Source: Tateyamaria omphalii
Lineage (GTDB): Bacteria > Pseudomonadota > Alphaproteobacteria > Rhodobacterales > Rhodobacteraceae
Direction of reading: 5' to 3'
Assembly (NCBI RefSeq): GCF_001969365.1
Contig: NZ_CP019312.1
Coordinates: forward strand, 2,852,001 to 2,916,000
DNA length: 64,000 nucleotides
The translations under genes and the position numbers were made by a program. Of this stretch, positions 17,991 through 26,603 are shown one piece after another (the first letter of the stretch is position 1; every line of letters begins with the position of its first letter). The notes beneath the pieces are model-generated. The model ran no database searches, was not told where the DNA came from, and saw nothing but the letters and a program-made list of their open reading frames with translations.

Positions 17991-19736
17991 ATGTCAGAAG
18001 AGACCCAGAACTATCAGGTGTTGGCCCGCAAGTACCGGCCCGAAACCTTTGTCGACCTCGTGGGTCAGGACGCGATGGTGCGCACGCTGAAAAACGCGTT
18101 TGCGGCGGATCGGATCGCGCAAGCCTTTGTCATGACTGGGATTCGCGGGACGGGCAAGACGACCACCGCGCGGATCATCGCGAAGGGGATGAACTGCATC
18201 GGCCCAGACGGGAACGGCGGCCCAACGACCGATCCCTGTGGCGTATGCGAACATTGCACAGCCATCATGGAGGGGCGTCACGTCGATGTGCTTGAGATGG
18301 ACGCCGCCTCGAACACGTCCGTCAATGACATCCGAGAGATCATCGACAGCGTGCACTACCGCGCGGCGTCGGCCCGGTACAAGATCTACATCATCGACGA
18401 GGTGCACATGCTGTCCAACAGCGCGTTCAACGCGCTGCTGAAGACGCTGGAAGAGCCACCCGCGCACGTCAAATTCATCTTTGCCACGACCGAAATCCGC
18501 AAAGTCCCCGTCACGGTCCTGTCCCGCTGCCAGCGCTTCGACCTGCGCAGGATCGAACCGGAAGTGATGATCGCCCTTCTGCGCAAGATCGCGACGGCCG
18601 AAGGGGCAGAGATTGCGGATGATGCGCTGGCCCTGATCACCCGCGCGGCGGAAGGGTCGGCGCGGGATGCAACGTCTCTGCTGGATCAGGCAATATCGCA
18701 TGGTGCGGGGGAAACGACCGCAGACCAGGTGCGCGCGATGCTGGGACTGGCCGATCGGGGTCGCGTGCTGGACCTGTTCGACATGATCCTCAAGGGCGAT
18801 GCCGCGGGCGCGCTGACCGAGCTTGGCGCGCAATATGCCGACGGGGCCGACCCCATGGCCGTGCTGCGCGATCTGGCGGAAATCACGCACTGGACATCCG
18901 TGGTCAAGATCACGCCCGAAGCCGCGGATGACCCCACCATATCGCCCGACGAACGCAGTCGCGGCCTGCAAATGGCCGAGGCCCTGCCGATGCGGGTGCT
19001 GACCCGGCTGTGGCAGATGCTGCTCAAGGCGCTGGACGAGGTGGCGGGCGCGCCCAACGCGATGATGGCCGCCGAGATGGCCGTGATCCGGCTGACCCAT
19101 GTGGCGGACCTGCCCAGCCCGGAGGATTTGGTCAAAAAGCTGCAGAACGCAACGCCTCCGCCCGCGGCGCCCGCACCATCCGCCCCGGCGGGCGGCAGCA
19201 CCGGCACGCAGGCGGTGCATCAGGCGCGGACGCGCATGGTGTCCAACCCGAATGCGGCTGGGCAAACGACCGCACTGGCTCAGGACCCGGAGAGGGCGCT
19301 GGCCCGTTACCCGACCTTTGATCATGTCATTGAACTGATCCGCGCAAACCGCGATGTGAAACTGCTGGTCGAGGTTGAGACGACCTTGCGTCTGGCCGCT
19401 TACCAGCCCGGTCGGATCGAGTTTGAGCCGACAGAGAATGCTCCGCGGGATCTGGCGCAGCGTTTGGGCGCGCGCTTGCAGACGTGGACGGGCAACCGCT
19501 GGGGTGTTTCGGTGGTGAGCGAGGGCGGCGCCAAGACCATTGCCGAAATGCGCGATGCCGCCGATCTGGAACTGAAGTCCAAGGCAGAGGCGCACCCGCT
19601 GGTCCAAGCCGTCATGGCCCAGTTCCCGAAGGCCAAGATCACCGCGATCCGCACCCCCGAAGAGATCGCACAAGAGGCGCATATCGAAGCGTTGCCGGAA
19701 GTGGATGACGAGTGGGATCCCTTTGAAGAAGACTGA
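17991..19736 (+). CDS. dnaX: DNA polymerase III gamma/tau subunit
   Basis: Clamp-loader ATPase of the replicative polymerase, 581 residues. Residues 50-57 are the Walker A GIRGTGKT. A zinc knuckle comes from CGVCEHC and an earlier Cys. The Walker B region is IIDEVHMLS, and the sensor/SRC region includes LSRCQRFDLRR. After the AAA+ core (about 370 residues) come an Ala/Pro-rich linker and a C-terminal tau-type domain ending in an acidic tail. A TTG nine bases upstream is possible, but the ATG at 17991 preceded by GAGG is chosen. I saw no obvious slippery A-run for a gamma frameshift. It heads a dnaX-ridA-orf-ybaB unit, with recR nearby. Confidence 0.96.
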   Translation: MSEETQNYQVLARKYRPETFVDLVGQDAMVRTLKNAFAADRIAQAFVMTGIRGTGKTTTARIIAKGMNCIGPDGNGGPTTDPCGVCEHCTAIMEGRHVDVLEMDAASNTSVNDIREIIDSVHYRAASARYKIYIIDEVHMLSNSAFNALLKTLEEPPAHVKFIFATTEIRKVPVTVLSRCQRFDLRRIEPEVMIALLRKIATAEGAEIADDALALITRAAEGSARDATSLLDQAISHGAGETTADQVRAMLGLADRGRVLDLFDMILKGDAAGALTELGAQYADGADPMAVLRDLAEITHWTSVVKITPEAADDPTISPDERSRGLQMAEALPMRVLTRLWQMLLKALDEVAGAPNAMMAAEMAVIRLTHVADLPSPEDLVKKLQNATPPPAAPAPSAPAGGSTGTQAVHQARTRMVSNPNAAGQTTALAQDPERALARYPTFDHVIELIRANRDVKLLVEVETTLRLAAYQPGRIEFEPTENAPRDLAQRLGARLQTWTGNRWGVSVVSEGGAKTIAEMRDAADLELKSKAEAHPLVQAVMAQFPKAKITAIRTPEEIAQEAHIEALPEVDDEWDPFEED

Positions 19737-20133
19737 GCCACGCGCCATCGTGCCGGACGACATGCGGGATCTGGTGCGCGATTGGCGCATGTCCCCTGCG
19801 CTGGTGTCCGGCGATCATGTTTTTCTGACGGGCTTCAACGGCTGCCCAGTGGACGGCCCGCCGCCTGCCGATCCGGTCGCGCAGATGCGCGTGGCCTTTG
19901 ACACGGTGACCGACGTTCTGGCTGCGGATGGTCTGGACTGGAGCAGCGTGGTGGACATGACCAGTTTTCACGTGGGCCTGCGGGACCACCTTGAGGATTT
20001 CAAAGCGATCCGTGCCGAATATGTCCGACAGCCCTACCCCGCGTGGACGGCGATTGAGGTCGCCGGATTTGCCGCGGACGGCGTCATTGTCGAACTGAAA
20101 ATCGTGGCCCGCCTGCCCGGACGCGCCACATGA
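19705..20133 (+). CDS. RidA-family protein
   Basis: A 142-residue RidA/YjgF-like protein. Canonical members hydrolyse reactive enamines/imines made by PLP enzymes. Family features include GDHVFLTGFNG, AQMRVAFDTVTDVLAADGL, VVDMTSFHV and YPAWTAIEVAGFAADGVIVE. The conserved Arg of active RidA (in R-P-A-R-A) is not evident; YPAWTAIEV has Trp and Thr there, so it may be a non-canonical Rid member. The ATG at 19705 lies inside the dnaX 3' end in another frame, after GGAAGTGG. A start at 19750 or 19762 is possible. Confidence 0.82.
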   Translation: MTSGIPLKKTEPRAIVPDDMRDLVRDWRMSPALVSGDHVFLTGFNGCPVDGPPPADPVAQMRVAFDTVTDVLAADGLDWSSVVDMTSFHVGLRDHLEDFKAIRAEYVRQPYPAWTAIEVAGFAADGVIVELKIVARLPGRAT

Positions 20134-20552
20134 AACGCAGCGGTGCTATTTATCTTTACAGGCTGACTTCTCTACCTTTTGCCCTGTCGCCTACCCCTGC
20201 CCTGGCCGAGGTATGCAGTACGGCGCGCTCAAACTGGGACGGCAATCCGGTCGGGATGCTTGGCGAGGCGGTTAGTCTTTTTCTGTCCCCTGCGGGCATT
20301 GCCCTTTTGCTGCTGTCGCTGATCGCGTTGCGGTTTCGGCAGCAATGGGTTGGGCTGGCGGCGGTCATCTTATGGACCGTGTTCATCACCGTGATTACCA
20401 TGGCGGATCCCACCGGCCTGCGACCGGAGGCGATGGCCGAAGGTTGTATCGGCCAGCCCACCTTGTTCATCGTGGCTGTCGCTGCGATATGTGTGGGGAT
20501 TGTTCTTTATACCAAGCCGCGAACGGGCGGCGCAGATGGATCGGAGAGGTAG
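20130..20552 (+). CDS. Small membrane protein of unknown function
   Basis: A 140-residue protein whose ATG overlaps the ridA stop by four bases and whose TAG is immediately followed by the ybaB ATG, so it is tightly coupled on both sides. A leader-like N-terminus (LPFALSPTPALAEV) may be a signal peptide. Three hydrophobic segments follow, near AGIALLLLSLIALRF, WVGLAAVILWTVFITVITMA and TLFIVAVAAICVGIVLY. A pair of Cys (VCSTA and EGCIG) on the same side could form a disulphide. No family recognised. Confidence 0.72.
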   Translation: MKRSGAIYLYRLTSLPFALSPTPALAEVCSTARSNWDGNPVGMLGEAVSLFLSPAGIALLLLSLIALRFRQQWVGLAAVILWTVFITVITMADPTGLRPEAMAEGCIGQPTLFIVAVAAICVGIVLYTKPRTGGADGSER

Positions 20553-20897
20553 ATGCTCAAGGGACTTGGCGGGCTCGGCGATATGGCCGGGATGATGAAA
20601 AAAGCCCAGGAAATGCAGACCAAAATGGCCGAGATGCAGGATGAGCTGCACAATGTCACGGTCACGGGCGAAAGTGGTGCGGGGCTGGTCAAGGCCACGG
20701 CGACAGCCAAGGGCGAGTTGACCGCGCTCGACATTGATCCGTCGATCTTCAATGGCGATGACAAGGAAGTGGTCGAGGACCTGATCCTTGCCGCGATCAA
20801 GGACGCGCAGGCCAAGGCACAGGAACGTGCGCAGGAAGAGATGAGCAAGCTGACCGAAGGGCTGGGCCTGCCACCGGGAATGAAGCTGCCGTTCTGA
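20553..20897 (+). CDS. ybaB: YbaB/EbfC nucleoid-associated protein
   Basis: A 114-residue DNA-binding protein, a dimer in homologues. The start LKGLGGLGDMAGMMKKAQEM and the segment ATAKGELTALDIDPS are characteristic, and the C-terminus ends in a Gly/Pro/Leu-rich tail (GLGLPPGMKLPF). The dnaX-ybaB-recR order is a classic bacterial synteny that confirms the call. The start directly abuts the previous stop. Confidence 0.95.
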   Translation: MLKGLGGLGDMAGMMKKAQEMQTKMAEMQDELHNVTVTGESGAGLVKATATAKGELTALDIDPSIFNGDDKEVVEDLILAAIKDAQAKAQERAQEEMSKLTEGLGLPPGMKLPF

Positions 20898-20903
20898 GGC
20901 TGC

Positions 20904-21524
20904 TCAGATTGCTGACTGATCGAAGGGTTGGGCTGGCTGGGTCTTGTCCTCTTCCTGCTGAATCCGTCCGTAGCGCTCGCGCAGCTGGCGCCGCAAGCCA
21001 AGCAGGAAAGCAAGGAAAATCAAGTAGATGGTGAAAGTCAGGCTGAGCCTGACCACCCCTTCCTGAAATGTCAGGGCGCGGCCGCCCTGCCCTGTGTTCC
21101 GCCCTTTGCCTTGCTCTGCACCCGCCGCATCTTCGCCTGATGTGGCCGCATTTGCAGCGCCGGAACAGGCCGCGTCCGCTGCGCTGGCAAGGCGGGTGAC
21201 GTCGCTGCGCACGCCATCTTCGACCCGGACGCCACGCCCGTCGGCGAGCGCTTGGGCCACGGTCAGAATGGTTTGGGCCGCGCGTGCGTCGCGGCGCGTT
21301 GCGTCTTCTTGCAATGCGCTCAGAACTGCGGCCGTGTCCAGTTGGCCGAGGCTGCGTCGCAGTGCGCCACGGTGATGTACGGACACTTCCCCGCCGACGT
21401 TCAGAACGGTCAGGAGGGTGGCGTTAATGGTGCGCAAGCTGCTGGGATAAACGCAGGCGAGCGCCGGGCTTGCCACTAGAAAAACGCATAGAAACAACGG
21501 GATACTCCACCTGACGACGCGCAT
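20904..21524 (-). CDS. Exported protein with C-terminal membrane segment, unknown function
   Basis: A 206-residue protein. The signal peptide is MRVVRWSIPLFLCVFLVASP ending at ALA-CVYP. The mature domain is helical, with QLDTAAVLSALQEDATRR and DARAAQTILTVAQALADGRG. A Gly/Ala/Glu linker precedes a transmembrane stretch LTFTIYLIFLAFLLGL and a basic tail RRQLRERYGR. The ATG at 21524 follows AGGTGACC. It sits convergent to ybaB and divergent from recR. No family recognised; a periplasmic sensor or envelope role is only guesswork. Confidence 0.7.
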   Translation of the reverse strand: MRVVRWSIPLFLCVFLVASPALACVYPSSLRTINATLLTVLNVGGEVSVHHRGALRRSLGQLDTAAVLSALQEDATRRDARAAQTILTVAQALADGRGVRVEDGVRSDVTRLASAADAACSGAANAATSGEDAAGAEQGKGRNTGQGGRALTFQEGVVRLSLTFTIYLIFLAFLLGLRRQLRERYGRIQQEEDKTQPAQPFDQSAI

Positions 21525-21637
21525 GGTCACCTGCCTTTGATCAACGACTGGCCGCACCCTAGCGTCCGTATGGTTGAGAAGTGATGAACCCAAACAGACC
21601 CTTTTTGTTCTGCCGAAAGCGCAATAGGATCAACGAG

Positions 21638-22231
21638 ATGAGCAGTACCCGCGATATAGACAACCTGATCGAAATGATGGCGAAGCTGCCGGGGCTTGGG
21701 CCGCGGTCCGCGCGCCGTGCCGTGCTGCACTTGATCCGCAAGCGTGCGCTGCTGCTGACCCCGCTGGCCGACGCGATGCAAACCGTGGCGGTCACGGCGC
21801 GCGAATGCCTGAATTGCGGCAATGTGGGCACCAGTGACATCTGCGACATCTGCTCGTCAGAAAAGCGTGCCAATTCAGAGCTTTGCGTGGTGGAGGATGT
21901 CGCCGATCTGTGGGCGATGGAACGGGCTGGCGTGTTCAAGGGGCGCTATCATGTGCTGGGTGGAACCCTGTCGGCCCTAGACGCCATCGGCCCGGACGAG
22001 CTGCGAATCCCACGCCTGATTGACCGGGTGCAGACAGAGAATATCAACGAGGTCATCCTGGCCCTGAACGCCACCATCGACGGGCAGACAACGGCGCATT
22101 ACATCGCCGATCAGCTGGACGGTCAGGTCAAGTTGACGTCGCTGGCGCAGGGTGTGCCCATCGGGGGCGAGTTGGATTATCTGGACGACGGGACGATCAC
22201 GGCGGCGCTGCGGGCGCGCAAGGCGTTGTGA
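21638..22231 (+). CDS. recR: Recombination protein RecR
   Basis: Part of the RecFOR pathway that loads RecA on gapped DNA. The 197-residue protein has the helix-hairpin-helix [16 protein letters not shown] near residue 20. The four-cysteine zinc motif [16 protein letters not shown] comes next. The Toprim domain begins [15 protein letters not shown] and includes [20 protein letters not shown]. The ATG at 21638 has TAGGA upstream; the frame starts 19 codons earlier without conserved sequence. It is separated from ybaB by one minus-strand gene. Confidence 0.96.
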   Translation: MSSTRDIDNLIEMMAKLPGLGPRSARRAVLHLIRKRALLLTPLADAMQTVAVTARECLNCGNVGTSDICDICSSEKRANSELCVVEDVADLWAMERAGVFKGRYHVLGGTLSALDAIGPDELRIPRLIDRVQTENINEVILALNATIDGQTTAHYIADQLDGQVKLTSLAQGVPIGGELDYLDDGTITAALRARKAL

Positions 22232-22476
22232 TGTCTTGAGCCGCCTCGCGGTGGGCTTGGGGTGGGCAGGATTGGCCAAACTGCACATTTTCGAGGGTAG
22301 ACTGCGCATTGTGACCCCTTCAAAACGGGCCAAAATCGAGGGTTTTCCACAGAGCGTGATGTTTGGGCCTGAAACTGCGTATTTTGGGTGTCCCGGAACC
22401 GTTAAGGTCTTGTGCACACATGCCCGCCGTTAAGGTTTGCGTGGGTGCGTTTGCTGTTTGGTAAGTTGCAAAGCAT
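22232..22476. other. Intergenic region between recR and ltaE
   Basis: No gene supported in 245 bases. It holds a ten-base direct repeat CCGTTAAGGT at 22399-22408 and 22427-22436, 28 bases apart, and a TTTTCCACAG stretch near 22343. Neither has a clear role. Confidence 0.4.
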
Positions 22477-23520
22477 CTAACCGCCAAAAAAGCTGCGAAA
22501 CCCGTCGATGGCGGCGTGCAGCCCGTCGTCGGTGACATCCTTGTGCAGCACCAACCGAGTGGTTCCGGTGGCCCCGGTCAGTTGCACGCCGTGGGCGGCC
22601 ATGTGCTGAGGCAGGTCTGCGGTCACGCCGCCGGGCGGGGTGAAGAAGATCATGTTGGTTGCGTGCTGCACATCGCCGTACTCACGCAACACATCCGCCA
22701 GTGCCGTGGCGCGCGTGTGGTCGTCGCACAGACGCGAGATGTTCTGGTCGAGCGCATACAGGCCTGCCGCGGCCAGAACACCGGCCTGCCGCATCCCGCC
22801 CCCCAGCATCTTGCGCCAGCGGCGGGCACGCGCGATCAGATCGCGGGGACCTACCAGAACGGATCCGACCGGCGTGCCAAGCCCTTTGGACAGGCAGATC
22901 GAAATGCTGTCGAACATGTCCGCCAATGCCCTTTCCGGGCAGTTCAGCGCGGCCACTGCGTTGAAATAGCGCGCGCCGTCCAGATGGACGGCGAGGCCCG
23001 CGTCGCGTCCGGCCTGCACCGCGTCGCCCAAACGGGTGAGCGGGATCGCCATGCCGTTGTGGGTGTTTTCCAGGCCCAGAAGCCGGGTGACAGGCATGTG
23101 CGGGTCGTCGTCCTTGACCGCTGCCGCGATCGCTTTCGCCTCAAGGGCGCCGTCATCGGCCACGTCCAGCGGTTCGAACGCGATACCACCCAAAACGGAG
23201 GCGCCTTTGGCCTCATACTTGTGAATGTGGTAGGCGCGGCCCGTGACGATCTCTTCGCCCCGCGCGCAATGGGCGAGCAGGCCCACGAAATTGCTTTGCG
23301 TGCCTGAGGAAAGGAACAGCCCCGCGTCCTTACCCAGCCGTTCGGCGAGTGTGGATTCGAGCCGGTTGACCGTGGGATCATCGCCAAAGACGTCATCGCC
23401 GACCTCGGCCTCGGCCATGGCCTTGCGCATGGCAGCGTCCGGGCGCGTGACGGTGTCGCTGCGCAGGTCGCAGATGATCTGCGCGGTTGGTTTGGTCGAC
23501 ATGGCAGCATATTGGTTCAT
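22477..23520 (-). CDS. ltaE: Low-specificity threonine aldolase
   Basis: PLP enzyme that splits L-threonine/allo-threonine to glycine and acetaldehyde. The 347-residue protein has the family start DLRSDTVTRPDAAMRKAM, then AEVGDDVFGDDPTVNRLE. The PLP Asp-His-Arg region is GLAVHLDGARYFNA. The Schiff-base lysine is in SISICLSKGLGTPVGS. The ATG at 23520 has GAGGGA eight bases upstream. The gene lies 53 bases after otsA on the same strand and may be read through from it. Confidence 0.93.
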   Translation of the reverse strand: MNQYAAMSTKPTAQIICDLRSDTVTRPDAAMRKAMAEAEVGDDVFGDDPTVNRLESTLAERLGKDAGLFLSSGTQSNFVGLLAHCARGEEIVTGRAYHIHKYEAKGASVLGGIAFEPLDVADDGALEAKAIAAAVKDDDPHMPVTRLLGLENTHNGMAIPLTRLGDAVQAGRDAGLAVHLDGARYFNAVAALNCPERALADMFDSISICLSKGLGTPVGSVLVGPRDLIARARRWRKMLGGGMRQAGVLAAAGLYALDQNISRLCDDHTRATALADVLREYGDVQHATNMIFFTPPGGVTADLPQHMAAHGVQLTGATGTTRLVLHKDVTDDGLHAAIDGFRSFFGG

Positions 23521-23573
23521 CGCGGGTCCCTCAGCCTGGTTCGGGATCACCCTATGCTCGCGACATGTGGTGT

Positions 23574-24929
23574 TCAATCCGTTCCACGCAGGGCCGCGAG
23601 ATAGCTGTCTGTCCACCATGCGATATCTTCGGTCATCACGTTGTCGCGCAGTTTGGCGTGCCGCGCTTTGCGTTCGTCCAGTGGCATGGTGAGGGCCGTG
23701 GCGACCGCCTCTCCCACTTCAGCCGCGTCGTATGGATTGACCATGACGGCGTCGGTCAACTGTTCGGCCGCGCCTGCGAAGTGGGACAGGATCAGTACGC
23801 CGGGGTCTTCGGGGTCCTGGGCGGCGACGAATTCCTTGGCCACCAGGTTCATGCCGTCGGCCAGCGGTGTGACCATTGCCACGTCTGCGCGGCGGTAGAC
23901 GCTGGCCAGCGTGTCGCGGTCGATGGAGCGGCGAATGTAACGGATGGGGGTCCAGTCGAGTTCGGCATGGGCGCCGTTGATCATGCCCGCCGCCTGTTCA
24001 AGCTCGGTGCGGATGTCCTTGTAGGCGTCCACATCCTCGCGGGAGGGCGGTGCGATTTGCAGGAGCGTCGCCTTGGGGCTGTCGTCGCTGCGCGCGTCGA
24101 GGAAGGTTGCGAACCCTTCAAAGCGGTGGACGAGCCCCTTGGAGTAATCGAGCCGGTCGACGCCCAGCACAAGCTTTTGGCCCGGCGACATGGCCAGCGG
24201 CACGATATCGGCCCTAGCCTTGGCCAGCGCCGCGAAGTCATGCGCGTCTATCCCAATGGGGAAGTGGCGCGGGGCCACGCCGTTGTCGAGCGTGACCATG
24301 CGCCCCTGGGTGTCAAAGATCGCGTCGGGGTCGTCGCGGTAGTGCGCCATCACACGGGCAACATCGCCCTGGGTCTGGACGCCGAAGACGTCGTAAGCAG
24401 CCACCCAATCCTTGAGGTCATTGGCCTGTGGCAGCGCCAGAATGTCGGAGACCACCGGGAACGGAATGTGCAGGAAGAAACCGATGCGGGCGGTCACGCC
24501 CCTGTCCCGCAAGAGCGCCGCCAGCGGCAGGAAGTGGTAGTCGTGGATCCACAATAGGTCGTCCGGTTTGGCGAATTCGGCCAACATGTCGGCCAGCCGC
24601 GTGTTCACGGCCATGTAGCGGTCGGCGTAGTCCGGTTGCACCTGCACAAGGTCAGCGCGTCGGTGAAAGAGCGGCCAGAGCACGGAATTGGCGTAGCCGA
24701 GGTAATAGCCTTCGTGTTCCGCCTCCGAGATGTCGAAGACCATGCGGGTGTAGGCCCCTTGCGCGATTTCGCGCAGTTCAGGTGCCGGGTCTTTGACCGG
24801 CGTGCCGCTGGTGCCGATCCACACGCCGCCTTGGGTGGTTAGGCAGTCATGCAGGGCCACGACCAGCCCGCCGGACGGTTCCGCCTCGGTCGGGATGCGG
24901 TTGGATACGACGATCAGGCGGGGGGACAT
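23574..24929 (-). CDS. otsA: Alpha,alpha-trehalose-phosphate synthase
   Basis: GT20 glycosyltransferase that makes trehalose-6-phosphate from UDP-glucose and glucose-6-phosphate. The 451-residue protein begins [10 protein letters not shown] with the GG loop SGGLVVAL. It contains [30 protein letters not shown] and [14 protein letters not shown] for substrate contacts, and ends in [15 protein letters not shown] with the nucleotide-binding Glu. Length is typical. It starts 17 bases after otsB on the same strand. The pair makes the compatible solute trehalose. Confidence 0.95.
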   Translation of the reverse strand: MSPRLIVVSNRIPTEAEPSGGLVVALHDCLTTQGGVWIGTSGTPVKDPAPELREIAQGAYTRMVFDISEAEHEGYYLGYANSVLWPLFHRRADLVQVQPDYADRYMAVNTRLADMLAEFAKPDDLLWIHDYHFLPLAALLRDRGVTARIGFFLHIPFPVVSDILALPQANDLKDWVAAYDVFGVQTQGDVARVMAHYRDDPDAIFDTQGRMVTLDNGVAPRHFPIGIDAHDFAALAKARADIVPLAMSPGQKLVLGVDRLDYSKGLVHRFEGFATFLDARSDDSPKATLLQIAPPSREDVDAYKDIRTELEQAAGMINGAHAELDWTPIRYIRRSIDRDTLASVYRRADVAMVTPLADGMNLVAKEFVAAQDPEDPGVLILSHFAGAAEQLTDAVMVNPYDAAEVGEAVATALTMPLDERKARHAKLRDNVMTEDIAWWTDSYLAALRGTD

Positions 24930-24946
24930 CTATCTCTCCTTTGGCC

Positions 24947-25687
24947 CTAGGGCCAGTGTTTCAAAAGCCTATGGACAGCAAGTGTATCCGGCAAGCGGTG
25001 CCGGGCATTGGTATCGCCTGTGCCCACCTTGATCCCGAGACCGCCCTGTTTTTGGGCCCATGCCATGGCCGGTTCATCGGTGGTGTCGTCGCCGATCATC
25101 ACGGGGGTGCGTCCGGCGTAAGGCTCTAACGCCATCACGTCGGCCATCGCCAGATCCTTGCCGACGCCGCGCGGCCGCATCTCGATCGCCATCTTGGCGG
25201 GGTGCGCTTCGAAGTCGGTATGGGTCTGGCTGAGATCGGCGGTGAAGGTTTCGACCCTGTCTTGCAGGTCGGGCTGGGCGCGGTAGTGCAGGACGAGGCC
25301 GGTTGGCTTTTCCTCCAGCAGGATGGACGGCGTTGTGCCGGCAAAGGCGCTGGCCGCGTCGCGGAGCATGGCGAGACTGTCAGGGGCCACGTCCACGCGG
25401 GGCTGAACCGTGCCGCCCTGCCGCCATTCCGCCCCGTGCCCGCCGACAATCAGGCCGGAGAAGTCGGGCAGCCAATGGGCCAGATCACCCGCAGCGCGGC
25501 CCGAGATCAGAACCAGCGCACCGCCTGCCCGGCCCTGCAGATCCGTGAGGAGGGCGGGCAGAGTGTCCGGTATGTGAATGCTGTCGGGGGTCGGGGCGAG
25601 ATCGACGAGCGTGCCGTCGAAGTCCAAAAAAATTGCCGCCTCTGTGCAAGGCGGCAATTTGGGCATGTCTGTTGTTGTAGCGTCCAT
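24947..25687 (-). CDS. otsB: Trehalose-6-phosphate phosphatase
   Basis: HAD-family phosphatase that removes phosphate from trehalose-6-phosphate, 246 residues. Motif I is AIFLDFDGTLVDLAPTP, motif II LVLISGRA, with the lysine in RGVGKDLAM and motif IV MIGDDTTDEPAM. An alpha/beta cap separates motifs II and IV. ATGs at 25687 and 25666 are possible; none lies between 25666 and motif I. As a result an 11-base-pair hairpin with a seven-T run (25626-25660) falls inside codons about 10-21 of the gene. Translation of this start region should therefore bear on whether transcription goes through. Confidence 0.93.
   Translation of the reverse strand: MDATTTDMPKLPPCTEAAIFLDFDGTLVDLAPTPDSIHIPDTLPALLTDLQGRAGGALVLISGRAAGDLAHWLPDFSGLIVGGHGAEWRQGGTVQPRVDVAPDSLAMLRDAASAFAGTTPSILLEEKPTGLVLHYRAQPDLQDRVETFTADLSQTHTDFEAHPAKMAIEMRPRGVGKDLAMADVMALEPYAGRTPVMIGDDTTDEPAMAWAQKQGGLGIKVGTGDTNARHRLPDTLAVHRLLKHWP
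25626..25660 (-). terminator. Intrinsic terminator-shaped hairpin inside the start of otsB
   Basis: On the minus strand an 11-bp perfect stem (AAATTGCCGCC/GGCGGCAATTT), with a nine-base loop TTGCACAGA, runs straight into seven consecutive Ts. It is 66 bases beyond the trcR stop, so it may end trcR transcription, yet it is coding for KLPPCTEAAIF of OtsB. It could act as an attenuator for otsBA. Confidence 0.7.
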
Positions 25688-25725
25688 GACGCTGCAACGC
25701 GGCAGAACCGGAAAAGTTCCCGGCG

Positions 25726-26478
25726 TTAGGGCTGTTCGTCTTCGTCGTCGCCACCGCCCTTGGGCAGGTTGAACAAGCTGTCGGCGTCCACGAGGGTGCT
25801 TTCGTCTTCCTTGTCGTCGTCATCATCGGCGAGCGAGAAGGTTTCCAGCCCTTCGATGGCGGTCGGGATCTTCGGCTCGGCCTCCATGCCCAGCGACTGT
25901 TCGGTGCTGACCAGCTTGCGGCGTTCGTCGTCGGACATGACCGACCCTTCGGCGGCTTTCTTGGCGGCGGCCTTCTGCACGGCGGCGTCCAGCTCGGACT
26001 GCTTGGTCAGGCCCAAGGCCACGGGGTCCACCGGCTGGATGTTGGAGATATTCCAGTGCGTGCGCTCGCGAATCGACTGGATCGTCGGCTTGGTCGTGCC
26101 CACCAGTTTCGAGATCTGGCCGTCGGTCAGCTCAGGATGGAATTTCACCAGCCAGTAGATGGCCGCCGGGCGATCCTGCCGCTTGGACAGAGGAGTATAC
26201 CGCGGGCCGCGGCGTTTTTCTTCACCCACAGCGGCAGCGTTGAATTTCAGCGTCAGCTTGTGCAGCGGGCTTTTTTCGGCCGCGTCGATTTCGTCCTGGG
26301 TAAGCTGGTTGTTGGCAATGGGATCAAAGCCCTTGACCCCTGCGGCCACGTCGCCATCGGCGATGCCCTGCACTTCCAATTCGTGCATGCCAACAAAGTC
26401 CGCGATCTGCTTGAAGCTGATCGTCGTGTTGTCCACCAGCCAGACGGCGGTGGCCTTGGCCATGATCGGTTTTGCCAT
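25726..26478 (-). CDS. trcR: DUF1013 cell-cycle regulator (TrcR-like)
   Basis: A 250-residue protein of the alphaproteobacterial DUF1013 family, whose members are described as transcriptional regulators tied to the CtrA/GcrA cell-cycle network. The N-terminus MAKPIMAKATAVWLVDNTTI begins a helix-turn-helix-like region (ISFKQIADFVGMHELEVQGI). A second one follows, LTDGQISKLVGTTKPTIQSI. The tail is acidic (DDDDDKEDE). The ATG at 26478 has AGGAG nine bases upstream; a GTG two codons earlier is less likely. It is divergent from the RNase T2 gene. Confidence 0.85.
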   Translation of the reverse strand: MAKPIMAKATAVWLVDNTTISFKQIADFVGMHELEVQGIADGDVAAGVKGFDPIANNQLTQDEIDAAEKSPLHKLTLKFNAAAVGEEKRRGPRYTPLSKRQDRPAAIYWLVKFHPELTDGQISKLVGTTKPTIQSIRERTHWNISNIQPVDPVALGLTKQSELDAAVQKAAAKKAAEGSVMSDDERRKLVSTEQSLGMEAEPKIPTAIEGLETFSLADDDDDKEDESTLVDADSLFNLPKGGGDDEDEQP

Positions 26479-26603
26479 TGTCACATGCTCCTATGCATAA
26501 CTGTCCCGTCGCCTGAAATGGGCTGCCTTGGGTCTCAAGGCGGTTTCCGTTGTCGGGGAACGTCGCGTGGATATAGTCGGCTGAAACGGAAAAGGAAAGC
26601 CTG

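Noticed and set aside
17994..19790. A 598-codon open frame antisense to dnaX
   Set aside because: It is the complement of a certain gene, is low in conserved sequence, and has no ribosome site.
22340..22350. DnaA-box-like TTTTCCACAG near recR
   Set aside because: A single degenerate site without AT-rich repeats or companions does not make an origin.
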